A stretch of 10,036 nt of DNA from Deltaproteobacteria bacterium (GCA_020355145.1 CP070660.1:1480211-1490246), one strand, 5' to 3'; shown: positions 1-6,857, counted from the stretch's first letter. The notes: generated by a model from the sequence alone, not told the origin. Translations and numbers: made by a program.

Positions 1-1
1 C

Positions 2-388
2 ATGGCCCTCTGGGCTACCCTGAGTCTGGATGTAAAGGAAGGCGCAGAGAGGCCTTCATTCGTGGAAATCTGGTACCGGTTCCCCAAGTTCATCGTCGGG
101 TTTGTGGTGGCCTCACTCATCATCTCCTTCTTGATCGAGCCAAGCATGGGGACAAAGGCAGCGAAGTCAATCGGTAAGGTGTGTAAATCCTATCGTAGCT
201 GGTTCTTCGCCCTCTGTTTCGTGTGCATCGGACTGGAAACCAGGATTAAGGAGTTGCTTACGGTCGGCGGCGGCAGACCGGCCATCGCCTACTGGGTTGC
301 CCAGATAATGAATGCGATCTGGACGTTACTGATCGCCTGGATCCTCTGGTCCGGAAAGCTATTCACACCACCGATCCTGCCAGACTAA
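2..388 (+). CDS. YeiH-type putative sulfate exporter, C-terminal part (5' end outside window)
   Basis: This is the C-terminal 128 residues of a polytopic membrane protein that enters from the left edge, so the ATG at base 2 is probably internal. It has three hydrophobic stretches, at about residues 28-46, 68-79 and 95-117. They surround a loop containing LEP and the phrase CIGLETRIKEL. This arrangement and wording match the end of the UPF0324/YeiH family (putative sulfate exporters), whose members are about 10-TM inner-membrane proteins. The transport role is a family name and not a demonstrated activity. It ends at TAA (386-388) and converges on the radical SAM gene 41 bp away, with no clear terminator between them. 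The family call is fairly sure; the substrate is not. Confidence 0.8.
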   Translation: MALWATLSLDVKEGAERPSFVEIWYRFPKFIVGFVVASLIISFLIEPSMGTKAAKSIGKVCKSYRSWFFALCFVCIGLETRIKELLTVGGGRPAIAYWVAQIMNAIWTLLIAWILWSGKLFTPPILPD

Positions 389-429
389 CGTCAAGGGAAG
401 AAGGTGAGGCCTTGCCCCCTTTCATTGCA

Positions 430-1506
430 TCAGAGGCCATATAGCTTGTAGCAATTGCGACAAATATCTGGTGCCGGGGGAAGCTCAGATGATCTTTCCT
501 TGCATGCCATCTGAGTTAACGATTTAGCCCTGTGTACTAAGAATGCTTCGACTTTGGCTAATGCACCCAATCTGTCCACCAGCAGGCGACGGGAAAAGGC
601 TTCCCTAAAGGAGCGAGCCGTCTGACCGTTCAATACCCGGTCAAGCCCTGTCGTAACATTCCCGAAAGTGAGACGTTGGAGGTGTTCACACTTTCCCCAG
701 AAAAGCCTGGGGAATTGACCACGTAGGGGTAAGGCCAGGTAAGGACATGGCGCCACCTCCCCTGATACGGAAATCCACACATTGTGAACCGGATCGGCAT
801 CACAAGTCAGAACGTCATCCCGCGGGCTCAAGGGGTAAATGTGGACTCTTATACCCAGCTCTTTGCCCCTGCGGGTGGCCTCCTCTGTCAATTTAGTATA
901 GTCATTACTAGTGGAACGGTCAAAGGCCCTAAGGCCATCCACTTCGCCCGTCGGGGCATAATCGAGGTTTGGAGCAATCACCTCGTCAACCCCTAACCCG
1001 GCAGCCAAGGTCACCAGTTCCGGCAACTTGTCCATGTTGGACTTCATCATCTGCATGACGAGGTGTACTTTTGGGCGGGGCTTGAGCTGGCACAGATAAG
1101 AGACGTTGGCGCAGATCCGTTCAAGCCGAGAGCCTTCCCGTAAGGAGTCATTGGTTTCTGCTCGAGCACCGGCTACCGAGACCGCCACCAGGTTAAGGCC
1201 TACCCTGCAAGCCTCCTTAGCAACGGATTCATCAAGAAGCAAGGCATTGGTGGTCAAGCTCACCCGCCCATGCCTTTCCTTAATAGCGACCGTCATGTCC
1301 CAGAGGTGGGGATGAAGGAGTGGCTCACCCCACCCTTGCAGATGCACGAGCTCCGTACGCCGAACAAAGGGCAATAGGGAAGAAAACGTCTCCCAGGACA
1401 TGTGAGTCCTGACCCACTCTTTTGCCATGACTGTATGGGGACAAAACACACAGCGCAACTGGCAAGCTGTAGTTACTTCAATTTGAATGATCTTTAGTAG
1501 GGGCAC
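430..1506 (-). CDS. radical SAM protein with SPASM-type C-terminal cysteines
   Basis: A 358-residue radical SAM enzyme. The N-terminal CxxxCxxC motif (C15, C19, C22, in TTACQLRCVFC) holds the SAM-cleaving [4Fe-4S] cluster. GWGEP at 58-62 is the SAM-binding GGEP-like motif, and LTTNALLLDE at 84-93 is the usual TNG-type strand. C235, C254, C349 and C352 form the set expected for an auxiliary cluster of the SPASM/twitch type (WISVSGEVAPCPY, then CRNCYKLYGL at the end). SPASM proteins include peptide-maturing enzymes and dehydrogenases, but no precursor peptide gene is visible beside it, so the substrate is unknown. The start is GTG at 1506, preceded by a weak purine stretch (gagaaagaaa). It stands alone, convergent with the transporter and divergent from the 208-residue gene. 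Confidence 0.88.
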   Translation of the reverse strand: MPLLKIIQIEVTTACQLRCVFCPHTVMAKEWVRTHMSWETFSSLLPFVRRTELVHLQGWGEPLLHPHLWDMTVAIKERHGRVSLTTNALLLDESVAKEACRVGLNLVAVSVAGARAETNDSLREGSRLERICANVSYLCQLKPRPKVHLVMQMMKSNMDKLPELVTLAAGLGVDEVIAPNLDYAPTGEVDGLRAFDRSTSNDYTKLTEEATRRGKELGIRVHIYPLSPRDDVLTCDADPVHNVWISVSGEVAPCPYLALPLRGQFPRLFWGKCEHLQRLTFGNVTTGLDRVLNGQTARSFREAFSRRLLVDRLGALAKVEAFLVHRAKSLTQMACKERSSELPPAPDICRNCYKLYGL

Positions 1507-1813
1507 TTTCTTTCTCAGGATATCGTCTTTATCTGAAGACTATAATTCAAACGAGACTCTATGTAAACATTAGTCCCGCTTCGACATCTCGTCAAAAGGT
1601 CATCTGTCAAAGCCAATATAGGAGGGCAGGGTCTATCTTTGTCAAATTACCACCACCTGAGGTGGTGGCTTGTTTTATTGGTCCTATAAGGTACCCTAAT
1701 TAGACGTTTCTAAATTCCTACAACTACCCCTCTTTGCGGGCAAGGGGCTATTGACATGGCGAGAGATTTGGTGTTATGCGACATAATATTCTTGGAGTGA
1801 AGAGGGCTCAGAT
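1507..1813. other. intergenic region between divergent genes
   Basis: About 307 bp separate the radical SAM gene (minus) from the 208-residue gene (plus). I see no open frame that looks coding. It must hold both promoters. On the plus strand there is an exact TTGACA at 1751-1756, but the best -10 candidates after it (TATGCG at 1775, CATAAT at 1782) are poor or badly spaced. It also holds the strong hairpin described separately at 1650-1668. Confidence 0.6.
1650..1677 (+). terminator. strong orphan hairpin with T-rich tail
   Basis: An 8-bp perfect GC-rich stem (1650-1657 with 1661-1668, ccaccacc/ggtggtgg) closes a 3-nt TGA loop and is followed by CTTGTTTTATT. This is the form of a Rho-independent terminator read on the plus strand. 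No plus-strand gene lies directly upstream, because the neighbour is the minus-strand radical SAM gene. It may protect against antisense transcription, or it may be a REP-like or IS200/IS605-end-type palindrome. The hairpin is certain; its role is not. Confidence 0.5.
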
Positions 1814-2440
1814 ATGAGAAAGATTTTGCCCACCGTTCTTGACACAAAGTATGAGAGTATTCTCTCCCGGGAACGTTCATTGGCAAAAGCCGTGGCGTCA
1901 GCCGTGATAGAATCAAAACCGTTAACGGTATGGGAGATGATGATACCCCTTGTATTTATTCATAATTTTCTTAGATATAAGAGGACCAGAGAAGTATTTA
2001 CCCTGAATTTTCTGTTCACCAAAAAGCTGGCTCTGGAAGCAGCCTTTGACACGGTCAAGAAAGGCCAGAGCAGGCAACAGGCAATGGCTCGAATTAAGGA
2101 AAAAACCCGAAATATACTCGCTGCCGACAAAAAGGGAATCTACTCGCAAAAGATTCGCCAGAGGCAAATGAAAGAGATAGAACTGCTTATAGAGCACTAT
2201 CGGACACTTCTCCAGGCTGAAGGCAAAGACTATAACTCTATGATGAAAAATGCCTATAGGACTTGGGAAGAATACAGCGCCTTTTTGGAGCAAATTAGAC
2301 GGGCTGAAAAGGAGGTAAATAGGGCAGCCCAACAAACCGTTAGGGTAGCAACAGCTTCTGACCTCGTTTCCAAAATGGAAAAAGCCACGGAGAGGATAAG
2401 GAGGTCTGAGGCCGGAAAAATCTTCGAAATTAATAGCTAG
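1814..2440 (+). CDS. hypothetical helical protein, 208 residues
   Basis: I do not recognise the family. The product is basic, highly charged and mostly helix-forming. It has no cysteine, no signal peptide and no clear membrane segment, though residues 41-54 (WEMMIPLVFIHNF) are moderately hydrophobic and could be membrane-associated. Residues 105-208 are rich in K, E, R and Q, like a coiled coil. The start ATG at 1814 has an AGAGG (1801-1805) 8 nt upstream. A second, partial copy of its codons 139-188 lies about 1 kb downstream (3263-3411) and differs mainly by point changes. This argues that the reading frame is real, because the copy also stays open. The long minus-strand open frame over the same bases (1922-2479) is judged to be a shadow. 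Confidence 0.65.
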   Translation: MRKILPTVLDTKYESILSRERSLAKAVASAVIESKPLTVWEMMIPLVFIHNFLRYKRTREVFTLNFLFTKKLALEAAFDTVKKGQSRQQAMARIKEKTRNILAADKKGIYSQKIRQRQMKEIELLIEHYRTLLQAEGKDYNSMMKNAYRTWEEYSAFLEQIRRAEKEVNRAAQQTVRVATASDLVSKMEKATERIRRSEAGKIFEINS

Positions 2441-2674
2441 CGACAGAATGCTGAGCAGCGAAGAACTCAGCCTGCTCACCTCATCTTCATTGGTTACCCT
2501 TTAAAGATGGCGCCAAACGGCACTCCACGATCTTACGAATCCGCCTGTGAGCGTTTCCAGCCGGCCACGGTAGTAGTAATTGCCCCTCAACTTTGGTTCC
2601 CGGATCAAACATACGAAAGCCAACTAAGGGATAGGCACTATAGACTTGAACTGCCGTTAGGGCCCTTTGATCCT
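2441..2674 (+). pseudogene. possible decayed coding fragment
   Basis: After the stop of the 208-residue gene the same frame stays open to a TAG at 2672-2674. It reads about 77 residues with natural-looking composition, including LIFIGYPLKMAPNG, VVVIAPQLWFPD and HYRLELPLGPF. An ATG at 2508 would give 55 residues but has no ribosome binding site. The pattern of a beta strand, a glycine/proline loop, then VVIAP and a YRL-PLP phrase reminds me of the N-terminus of GT4-type glycosyltransferases. This is only resemblance. The opposite strand is also open (2487-2717), with a TGA separating it from an ATG at 2738, so the coding strand is uncertain. I take it as a remnant, with low confidence. Confidence 0.25.
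2450..2478 (+). other. two overlapping, mutually exclusive stems after the 208-residue gene
   Basis: GCTGAG (2450-2455) pairs with CTCAGC (2466-2471), and the overlapping TGAGCAG (2452-2458) pairs with CTGCTCA (2472-2478). Only one stem can form at a time. There is no T-run after either, so a terminator is not supported. They may be chance or a weak transcript end. Confidence 0.3.
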
Positions 2675-3052
2675 TAGTTAGCCTACATGGTCTGGGGAGC
2701 GGCTCGGGAGCTTCAAGTCAGAGAGGGGACATTTTCATTAAGCTAACACAGGAAAAAGCTGTCGCAACATATGGCACTATTGATCTATTCATCTCTGCCA
2801 CCCTGCCAGAACCTTCCTTTTTTTAACTTTATTGGCCAAAGAGACAGCTTAAGAGCAGTGAGCTTAATGCTAACCAAATTAGTTTTAATAATACCGATTA
2901 AGGTGATTTCTAAATTGCACGAATATTAATCACAGATGCGAGGCTAGGATTGCAGATTTCGAAATGAAATTGAAAGTTTTCGGGGCCGGTCTAAGGTGGA
3001 GATTAATAGCAATAGTCTTTAATCTCGGTAACAGTTCATCAGTGCTTTTTTA
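2675..3052. other. non-coding, AT-rich stretch
   Basis: I see no credible gene here. There is a small imperfect stem made by gccaactaagggat (about 2620) and atccttagttagcc (about 2670), and a 7-bp hairpin gagatta/taatctc near 3000-3027. The phrase ggggacattttc around 2724 is of a kind often met at the ends of insertion sequences. No inverted partner was found in this window, so no element is called. Confidence 0.4.
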
Positions 3053-3239
3053 GCTGGGCTGCGGCAGTTTCCTCCAGGCGATATCTATAGATATAGGGGG
3101 ATATGGCCAAAATTTCAGGGTTTAGAAGCCATGTTGGAAATTCCTATTACCTTTGAGGAGTAAACCCTGAAAATTTTGGCCACTGCGAGGCCGAGTGGGA
3201 TCTTTCTTTGAGATATCGCCTTTCGGAAACAGCGCCAGC
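3053..3239. mobile_element. MITE-like nested inverted-repeat element, about 187 bp
   Basis: The ends are imperfect inverted repeats. Bases 3053-3086 (GCTGGGCTG...TTTCC...GGCGATATCT) match the reverse complement of 3211-3239. The inner 10 bp (GGCGATATCT, 3077-3086 against 3211-3220) are perfect, and a TTTCC block and a GCTGG terminus are shared. Inside, 3104-3124 and 3161-3182 form a second inverted repeat of 21-22 bp that differs by one base in a T/A run. Bases 3081-3094 are a perfect 14-bp palindrome. No open frame is present. Small size, terminal inverted repeats and lack of coding capacity fit a non-autonomous transposable element or a large structured intergenic repeat. I found no clear target-site duplication and cannot name a family. 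Confidence 0.55.
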
Positions 3240-3262
3240 CGTTATTCAGGGTGGACTATTAC

Positions 3263-3424
3263 GATTATAACTCTATGATGAAAAATGCCTATGGGACTTG
3301 GGAAGAATACAGCACCTTTTTGGGCCAACTTAAACGGGCTGAAAAGGAGGTAAATAGGGCAGCCCAACAAACCGTGAGAACAGCAACGGCTTCTGACATC
3401 GTTTCCAAAATACTCCATACCTAA
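3263..3424 (+). pseudogene. partial duplicate of the 208-residue gene (C-terminal portion)
   Basis: Bases 3263-3411 repeat bases 2228-2376 of the 208-residue gene with about 13 differences by eye, or roughly 90% identity, and no gaps. The frame stays open and ends four codons after the similarity breaks off, at TAA 3422-3424. The copy corresponds to the residues from DYNSMMKNAY to ASDxVSK. It lacks the first two thirds and the final 20 residues. A GTG at 3251 or ATG at 3275 could start a peptide of 57 or 49 residues, but no ribosome binding site is seen. It begins only 23 bp after the MITE-like element, which suggests that a rearrangement created it. Confidence 0.75.
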
Positions 3425-3506
3425 AGAAGAACAAGGTACTCGGAACTGAAATGACAGATGGTCTTTATCCAAGATTGTGTGCTAGGGTGCAAGATGGATC
3501 ATCTCT

Positions 3507-3905
3507 TCACGGTGATTGACCCGCTTGAGGATTCAGCAAAGGCTGAAGCACCTCACAACTCCTGCAAATACTCATCTTTTCATTCCAATTCCTTTGTACG
3601 GTTCCTTCACAGATGGTTCCGTTGATAAACCAGCACAGATCACCGGCTCGAAATTCCCACGCTGGGCACCTTTTCCTTTGTTCGAGGGGGCACTTTTTTA
3701 TTGTCCAGCACGACTTATTCCATTTACTGGTCCTTAGTTTCATGGAGACCAAAAAAAGGGACTGTCGCTCTATATAACCCGGCACGGCTCGCCATCCCTG
3801 CTCATAGCTATGGACAGCCTTTAGAGAGGTGCCCAAAAGTTCGGCCAGTTGTTTCTGTGTCTTGTTCAGGCTTTTACGGAAATGGATGAATTCTTTTCTG
3901 TCCAT
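3507..3905 (-). CDS. XRE-family regulator with a Cys/Trp-rich (two-CW-like) C-terminal domain
   Basis: A 132-residue protein in two parts. Residues 5-48 are a helix-turn-helix of the Cro/CI (XRE) type (FRKSLNKTQKQLAELLGTS, then AVHSYEQGWRAVP). Residues 62-118 hold seven cysteines (66, 72, 80, 91, 99, 114, 117), two of them directly followed by Trp (C66-W67, C91-W92). There is also a CPAWEF motif and a final CRSC pair, a layout like domains called two-CW. Such a domain probably binds metal or an Fe-S cluster and could sense metal, redox state or oxygen (inference). The ATG at 3905 has AAGAGG 6 nt upstream. Its promoter carries a palindrome placed for autorepression. No target gene is adjacent. 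Confidence 0.8.
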   Translation of the reverse strand: MDRKEFIHFRKSLNKTQKQLAELLGTSLKAVHSYEQGWRAVPGYIERQSLFLVSMKLRTSKWNKSCWTIKKCPLEQRKRCPAWEFRAGDLCWFINGTICEGTVQRNWNEKMSICRSCEVLQPLLNPQAGQSP

Positions 3906-3955
3906 AGGTACCTCTTAGAGTTTTTTTGAAAATCTATACAAAGTAGCCCTCAGTT

Positions 3956-3984
3956 CAAATACCACATTGTGGTATATCTGTCAA
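3956..3984 (-). promoter_or_regulatory. promoter of the XRE regulator
   Basis: On the minus strand TTGACA (3984-3979, exact -35) is followed after 17 nt by TATTTG (3961-3956, weak -10). The distance from the -10 to the ATG at 3905 is about 50 nt. A weak -10 with an overlapping operator is normal for a regulated promoter. Confidence 0.5.
3959..3975. promoter_or_regulatory. 17-bp palindromic operator candidate
   Basis: ATACCACA-T-TGTGGTAT is a perfect 8-bp inverted repeat around one central base. It lies in the spacer and touches the -10 of the promoter facing the XRE gene. Palindromes of this size and position are typical binding sites for dimeric XRE repressors, so autoregulation is likely. 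No other copy was noticed in the window. Confidence 0.6.
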
Positions 3985-4026
3985 TAAAAAACGGTTTTTA
4001 ACTGACTATAGGATGAGTTCGTGTGA

Positions 4027-4139
4027 AGGGGGTCTTTAGGTGCTGAAACGATCGCTGAACATAATGCGAGATTTACAGACCATATCTTTGTAGAATATCT
4101 GAAAGATCCCAGCAAAGTCCTTTTCATAAAAAATATTTC
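4027..4139 (+). pseudogene. unidentified coding-like fragment ahead of the HypE remnant
   Basis: The frame beginning after the TGA at 4024-4026 reads GAETIAEHNARFTDHIF and then VEYLKDPSKVLFIKNISG, which looks like real protein. It has no start codon or ribosome binding site, and it lies one frame away from the HypE fragment that follows. I cannot identify it. It may be the other side of a deletion junction that fused an unrelated gene to hypE. Confidence is low because the segment is short. Confidence 0.3.
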
Positions 4140-4499
4140 AGGGACCCAACCCGGGGAGGGCTTGCCACTGTGCTTTGGGAGATCGCAAATGCCTCAAACG
4201 TGGGGATTGTCATAGAAGAGGAGAAGATAAAGTTAAGGGAAGAGGTAAGAGGGGTATGTGCCCTGCTCGGATTTGATCCTTTATATCTGGCCAATGAAGG
4301 AAAGCTCGTTGCCTTTATCCCTCAAAAGGAGGCGGAAAGGGTCCTTGAGGCGATGAAGGTAAACCCCCTGGGCAGGGATGCAGTAATAATCGGCAGGACC
4401 GTGAAAGACAACCCGGGAAAGGTCCTCCTCAAAACCGGGATAGGAGGCCACGGGCTTCTTCAACCCTTAAGTGGCGAGCTAATACCATCCATTTGCTAA
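4140..4499 (+). pseudogene. hypE: HypE C-terminal remnant ([NiFe]-hydrogenase maturation)
   Basis: The frame starts abruptly at RDPTRGGLATVLWEIA, the conserved motif in the middle-to-late part of HypE (AIR-synthase-like fold). It continues through EEEKIKLREEVRGVCALLGFD, LANEGKLVAF, HPLGRD-type NPLGRDAVIIG and GGHGLLQPLSGELIPSIC. HypE makes the thiocyanate on its C-terminal cysteine that becomes the cyanide ligand of [NiFe] hydrogenases. The terminal Cys is kept here, but the usual PRIC ending reads PSIC. Only about 119 residues of the usual 330 remain, and the ATP-binding N-terminal part is absent. A GTG at 4170 would give 109 residues but no working enzyme. No hyp or hydrogenase genes are nearby, so I call it a pseudogene left by a deletion. 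Confidence 0.82.
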
Positions 4500-4526
4500 A
4501 TACGCTCCTTATTAACCGTGCTTGAT

Positions 4527-5075
4527 TCAACCCCTGATAGTGTCTCCTATGAGGGCATATTTCCTTTTCCTTTTGATAAGCCTGATTGGGAGCTTTAGAA
4601 CAAACTGATAAAAGGCCAAACCGAAACAAAGCCCGATAAAGGCATATATCAGACCTTCCAAGGTTATAGGAATGGCTGGTTGAAAATCCTCTAAGGCGGT
4701 CCTTGCAATGGGGTATTTGATTTTTGCCAAGAAGACAAAAGGCCTGGCAAGAACAGAGGCAGCCTTAATAGCCTGGAGGGCCTCTGTTAACTCCTTGGCC
4801 CTCTCAATTGTCCTTTGAATCAATTGCCCCTGCTGTACTATGCTTGGATCTGTATGCGTGATGAATATCTCAATGTAGGTCCTCAATGTTTGTCCGGATG
4901 ACTGGGCCGCCTCTCTTATTAGCTCTACCTGGTGTTGTGCCTCATCAGCATGTCCGCCCAATCGCTGAATATACTGTTGAATAAACTCGGGAATCTGTGA
5001 AAAGACAGCTGCCCCTGTTACCGAAAAGATCCGGTCTAGTATCCCATCAAAAAATGAAGATATCTTCTTCACCAT
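4527..5075 (-). CDS. DUF2937 family membrane protein
   Basis: A 182-residue protein with the DUF2937 pattern. A weakly hydrophobic N-terminus is followed by QIPEFIQQYIQRLGGHADEA (27-46), a long helical region, and then RTALEDFQPAIPITLEGLIYAF (125-146) leading into a transmembrane segment at about 141-161. The tail is basic (RLIKRKRK). The function of the family is unknown. The protein probably sits in the inner membrane with the coiled part on one side. The ATG at 5075 has GAGG 7 nt upstream and follows the DUF362 stop by 32 bp, so it is likely the last gene of that operon. No terminator is visible before it converges on the HypE remnant. Confidence 0.8.
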   Translation of the reverse strand: MVKKISSFFDGILDRIFSVTGAAVFSQIPEFIQQYIQRLGGHADEAQHQVELIREAAQSSGQTLRTYIEIFITHTDPSIVQQGQLIQRTIERAKELTEALQAIKAASVLARPFVFLAKIKYPIARTALEDFQPAIPITLEGLIYAFIGLCFGLAFYQFVLKLPIRLIKRKRKYALIGDTIRG

Positions 5076-5107
5076 CCTGAAACCTCAACTCACTGTGAAC
5101 CGGACTC

Positions 5108-6310
5108 CTAAAGGCTATGCAGCTCGACAATTGATTGATGTACGATCTCCTTATCTAAATTCAACACCCCACATACCTCATCGGTAATCTTTATGCCGTG
5201 CGGTGGGCATCCTGGCACAAAGACACCCAACTTCTTATATTTCCGAGCGCATCTGCCAAGCACAACAGTAGGTTCATTTGAAGGAGGTATCTTATCGGGA
5301 CTTCCCATGATTAATGTCAAATTGGGCAATCTGTCATGAAACCCCGCCTCTTTAAGATAGATAAATGTACTCACCAGTTCTCCCATGCATCCAGTGCAGC
5401 TGGCCTTTTCAACTATGTTTGCACCTCCATATAGATGCTGCGCTGCCTGCAGAAATGTGATAAACGGATGTCTAACAGCCTCTATCTTTTCCCCACGAAC
5501 CTCAATGAGATTCAGGTCGGCAATGCCAAGCCTTGCCTCAGCTGCCAGTTGGAGGTGAAAAATTTCTCTGACGTCAAATCCCGCGACAGCGGCACAAACT
5601 GCATCAACTGCCACCACGTCATGGCCGGCAAGAATCAAATTTAAGGGCACTCGATCAGCCTCATCAAAGTTGGTGCCCTGTGCCCCGATAATCCCATCAA
5701 CTATAGTGATCTTTGGCTTCACCACACGGTTTAGATCAACAATTGCCCTATCTAATCCACATCGATGAGTCCGTTTTTTCTCTTCCCCTGGCAAGACACC
5801 CTTCATGTTCTTGAGCCCGCATGTGATCCCCGTGCGTACATGCGTTTTGATAACGGGCAGTGAGAGGATTACATCCGCCTCCCAAGCTGTCTTGGCAATG
5901 GCAAAGGTTTCCATCACGAAGGCATGGGGCACCTTCACCTCTACCTGCTTATCACGGTTCAGGTCAACGACCTTTACTCCGAATTTCTCAGCAACTTCCA
6001 AGACGCCTGCCACTTGCATACAGTGCATGGAATCCACGCGATCTGGAAAATCATATCCCACTGAAGAACCTTCTCCAATTACGACCTCCCTTGGACCTTT
6101 CTCTAAGACTAGTTTTGTTACCGCTTCTATTAGACGCGCATCGGTTACTATTCCCGAACCCGATCTTACGGGCTTTACCACATTGGGCTTTATGAGAACC
6201 CTTGAGCCTTCCAACTCCACGCATTCAAAACTCCGAGTCAATGCAACGGACTTTTTGATAGCACCTCCCACATCATCATCTTGAAGCCTAACAATGGATA
6301 CCACGGACAT
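5108..6310 (-). CDS. DUF362 domain protein with a four-cysteine C-terminal set
   Basis: A 400-residue protein. Residues 35-280 carry the DUF362 signature: VLIKPNVVKP (38-47), LPVIKTHVRTGITCGLKNMKG (151-171), TIVDGIIGAQGT (202-213) and LAGHDVVAVDAVCAAVAGFD (227-246). The C-terminal third holds CTGC (305-308), C354 and C368 (GCPPHG), a spacing compatible with four ligands of an Fe-S cluster. Proteins of this domain are common in anaerobes and often carry ferredoxin-like parts, but no reaction is established. The redox role is inferred from the cysteines and the neighbouring cytochrome. The ATG at 6310 has AAAGGA about 9 nt upstream. It lies 56 bp after the rhodanese gene and 32 bp before the DUF2937 gene. 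Confidence 0.88.
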   Translation of the reverse strand: MSVVSIVRLQDDDVGGAIKKSVALTRSFECVELEGSRVLIKPNVVKPVRSGSGIVTDARLIEAVTKLVLEKGPREVVIGEGSSVGYDFPDRVDSMHCMQVAGVLEVAEKFGVKVVDLNRDKQVEVKVPHAFVMETFAIAKTAWEADVILSLPVIKTHVRTGITCGLKNMKGVLPGEEKKRTHRCGLDRAIVDLNRVVKPKITIVDGIIGAQGTNFDEADRVPLNLILAGHDVVAVDAVCAAVAGFDVREIFHLQLAAEARLGIADLNLIEVRGEKIEAVRHPFITFLQAAQHLYGGANIVEKASCTGCMGELVSTFIYLKEAGFHDRLPNLTLIMGSPDKIPPSNEPTVVLGRCARKYKKLGVFVPGCPPHGIKITDEVCGVLNLDKEIVHQSIVELHSL

Positions 6311-6366
6311 CTTGTCTGTCCTTTCTATGTAAAGGAGGGTTCACGAGGCGGCCTTTTTCGGTTCTC

Positions 6367-6798
6367 TTACTCAACCGGATAACCCGCCTTTGCCCAGGCC
6401 CTCCAGCCGCCATCCATATTCTTCACATTCCTATAGCCCATCCTAACAAGGGTATAGGTCGCAAGGGACGACCTGGCACCAATCCTGCAATACACTACAA
6501 TTGATGCATTCCTATCAGGGATCATCTTTGCGATCCTAAACTCAAGCAGACCCCTGGGGATATTCATTGCGCCAGGAATGTGACCCTTCTTGTATTCCTT
6601 TTCCGTCCGGACATCAAGGAATAGGACCCCACCTTTATCAAACATGGCCTTGGCATCAGCTACGGAGATCGTAACAATCCTCTCCCTTGCCTCTTCCACC
6701 AGGTCTTTAGCTGTCATATCCTCAGCAAATGCCAAGGGTGCGCTAAAGGCAACACCTATTATCAAGGCAACTATAAGAGTCAAATCCCTTCTTTTCAT
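6367..6798 (-). CDS. periplasmic rhodanese-like sulfurtransferase
   Basis: A 143-residue single-domain rhodanese. Residues 1-25 form a clear Sec signal peptide (MKRRD, hydrophobic core, cleavage near AFA-ED), so the protein acts in the periplasm. The domain covers about 42-142. LFLDVRTEKEYKKGHIPGAMNIP (59-81) is the usual first half, and CRIGARS (104-110) is the active-site loop, with C104 as the persulfide-forming residue and R110 at its end. GWRAWAKAGYPVE is the typical close. It probably carries or transfers sulfane sulfur; donor and acceptor are unknown. It has a strong AAGGAGG ribosome binding site 7 nt before the ATG and follows the multihaem cytochrome by 59 bp. Confidence 0.92.
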   Translation of the reverse strand: MKRRDLTLIVALIIGVAFSAPLAFAEDMTAKDLVEEARERIVTISVADAKAMFDKGGVLFLDVRTEKEYKKGHIPGAMNIPRGLLEFRIAKMIPDRNASIVVYCRIGARSSLATYTLVRMGYRNVKNMDGGWRAWAKAGYPVE

Positions 6799-6857
6799 AA
6801 GACATCCTCCTTGTTTTTAATCTTTAAGCAAGAACTCCAAAAGTTTTAGTCTCTGTC

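Noticed and set aside
389..429. Possible bidirectional terminator between the convergent transporter and radical SAM genes
   Set aside because: Only imperfect pairing between the AGGTGAGGC and GCCCCCTT stretches; no clean stem or T-run.
1922..2479. 185-residue minus-strand open frame over the 208-residue gene
   Set aside because: It is antisense to a better-supported gene. Its product is an unlikely mix of F, S, L and P, and it starts without a ribosome binding site.
2718..2720. Second possible selenocysteine TGA (minus strand, between ATG 2738 and the open frame 2487-2717)
   Set aside because: There is no ribosome binding site, no protein match I can recognise and no downstream hairpin, and the region looks decayed.
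3242..3472. 76-residue minus-strand open frame resembling part of the previous one
   Set aside because: The similarity is fully explained by the duplicated DNA segment read on its antisense strand.
5805..6284. 159- and 111-residue plus-strand open frames inside the DUF362 gene
   Set aside because: They are shadows of a clear DUF362 protein and have low-complexity S, T, P and R-rich products.
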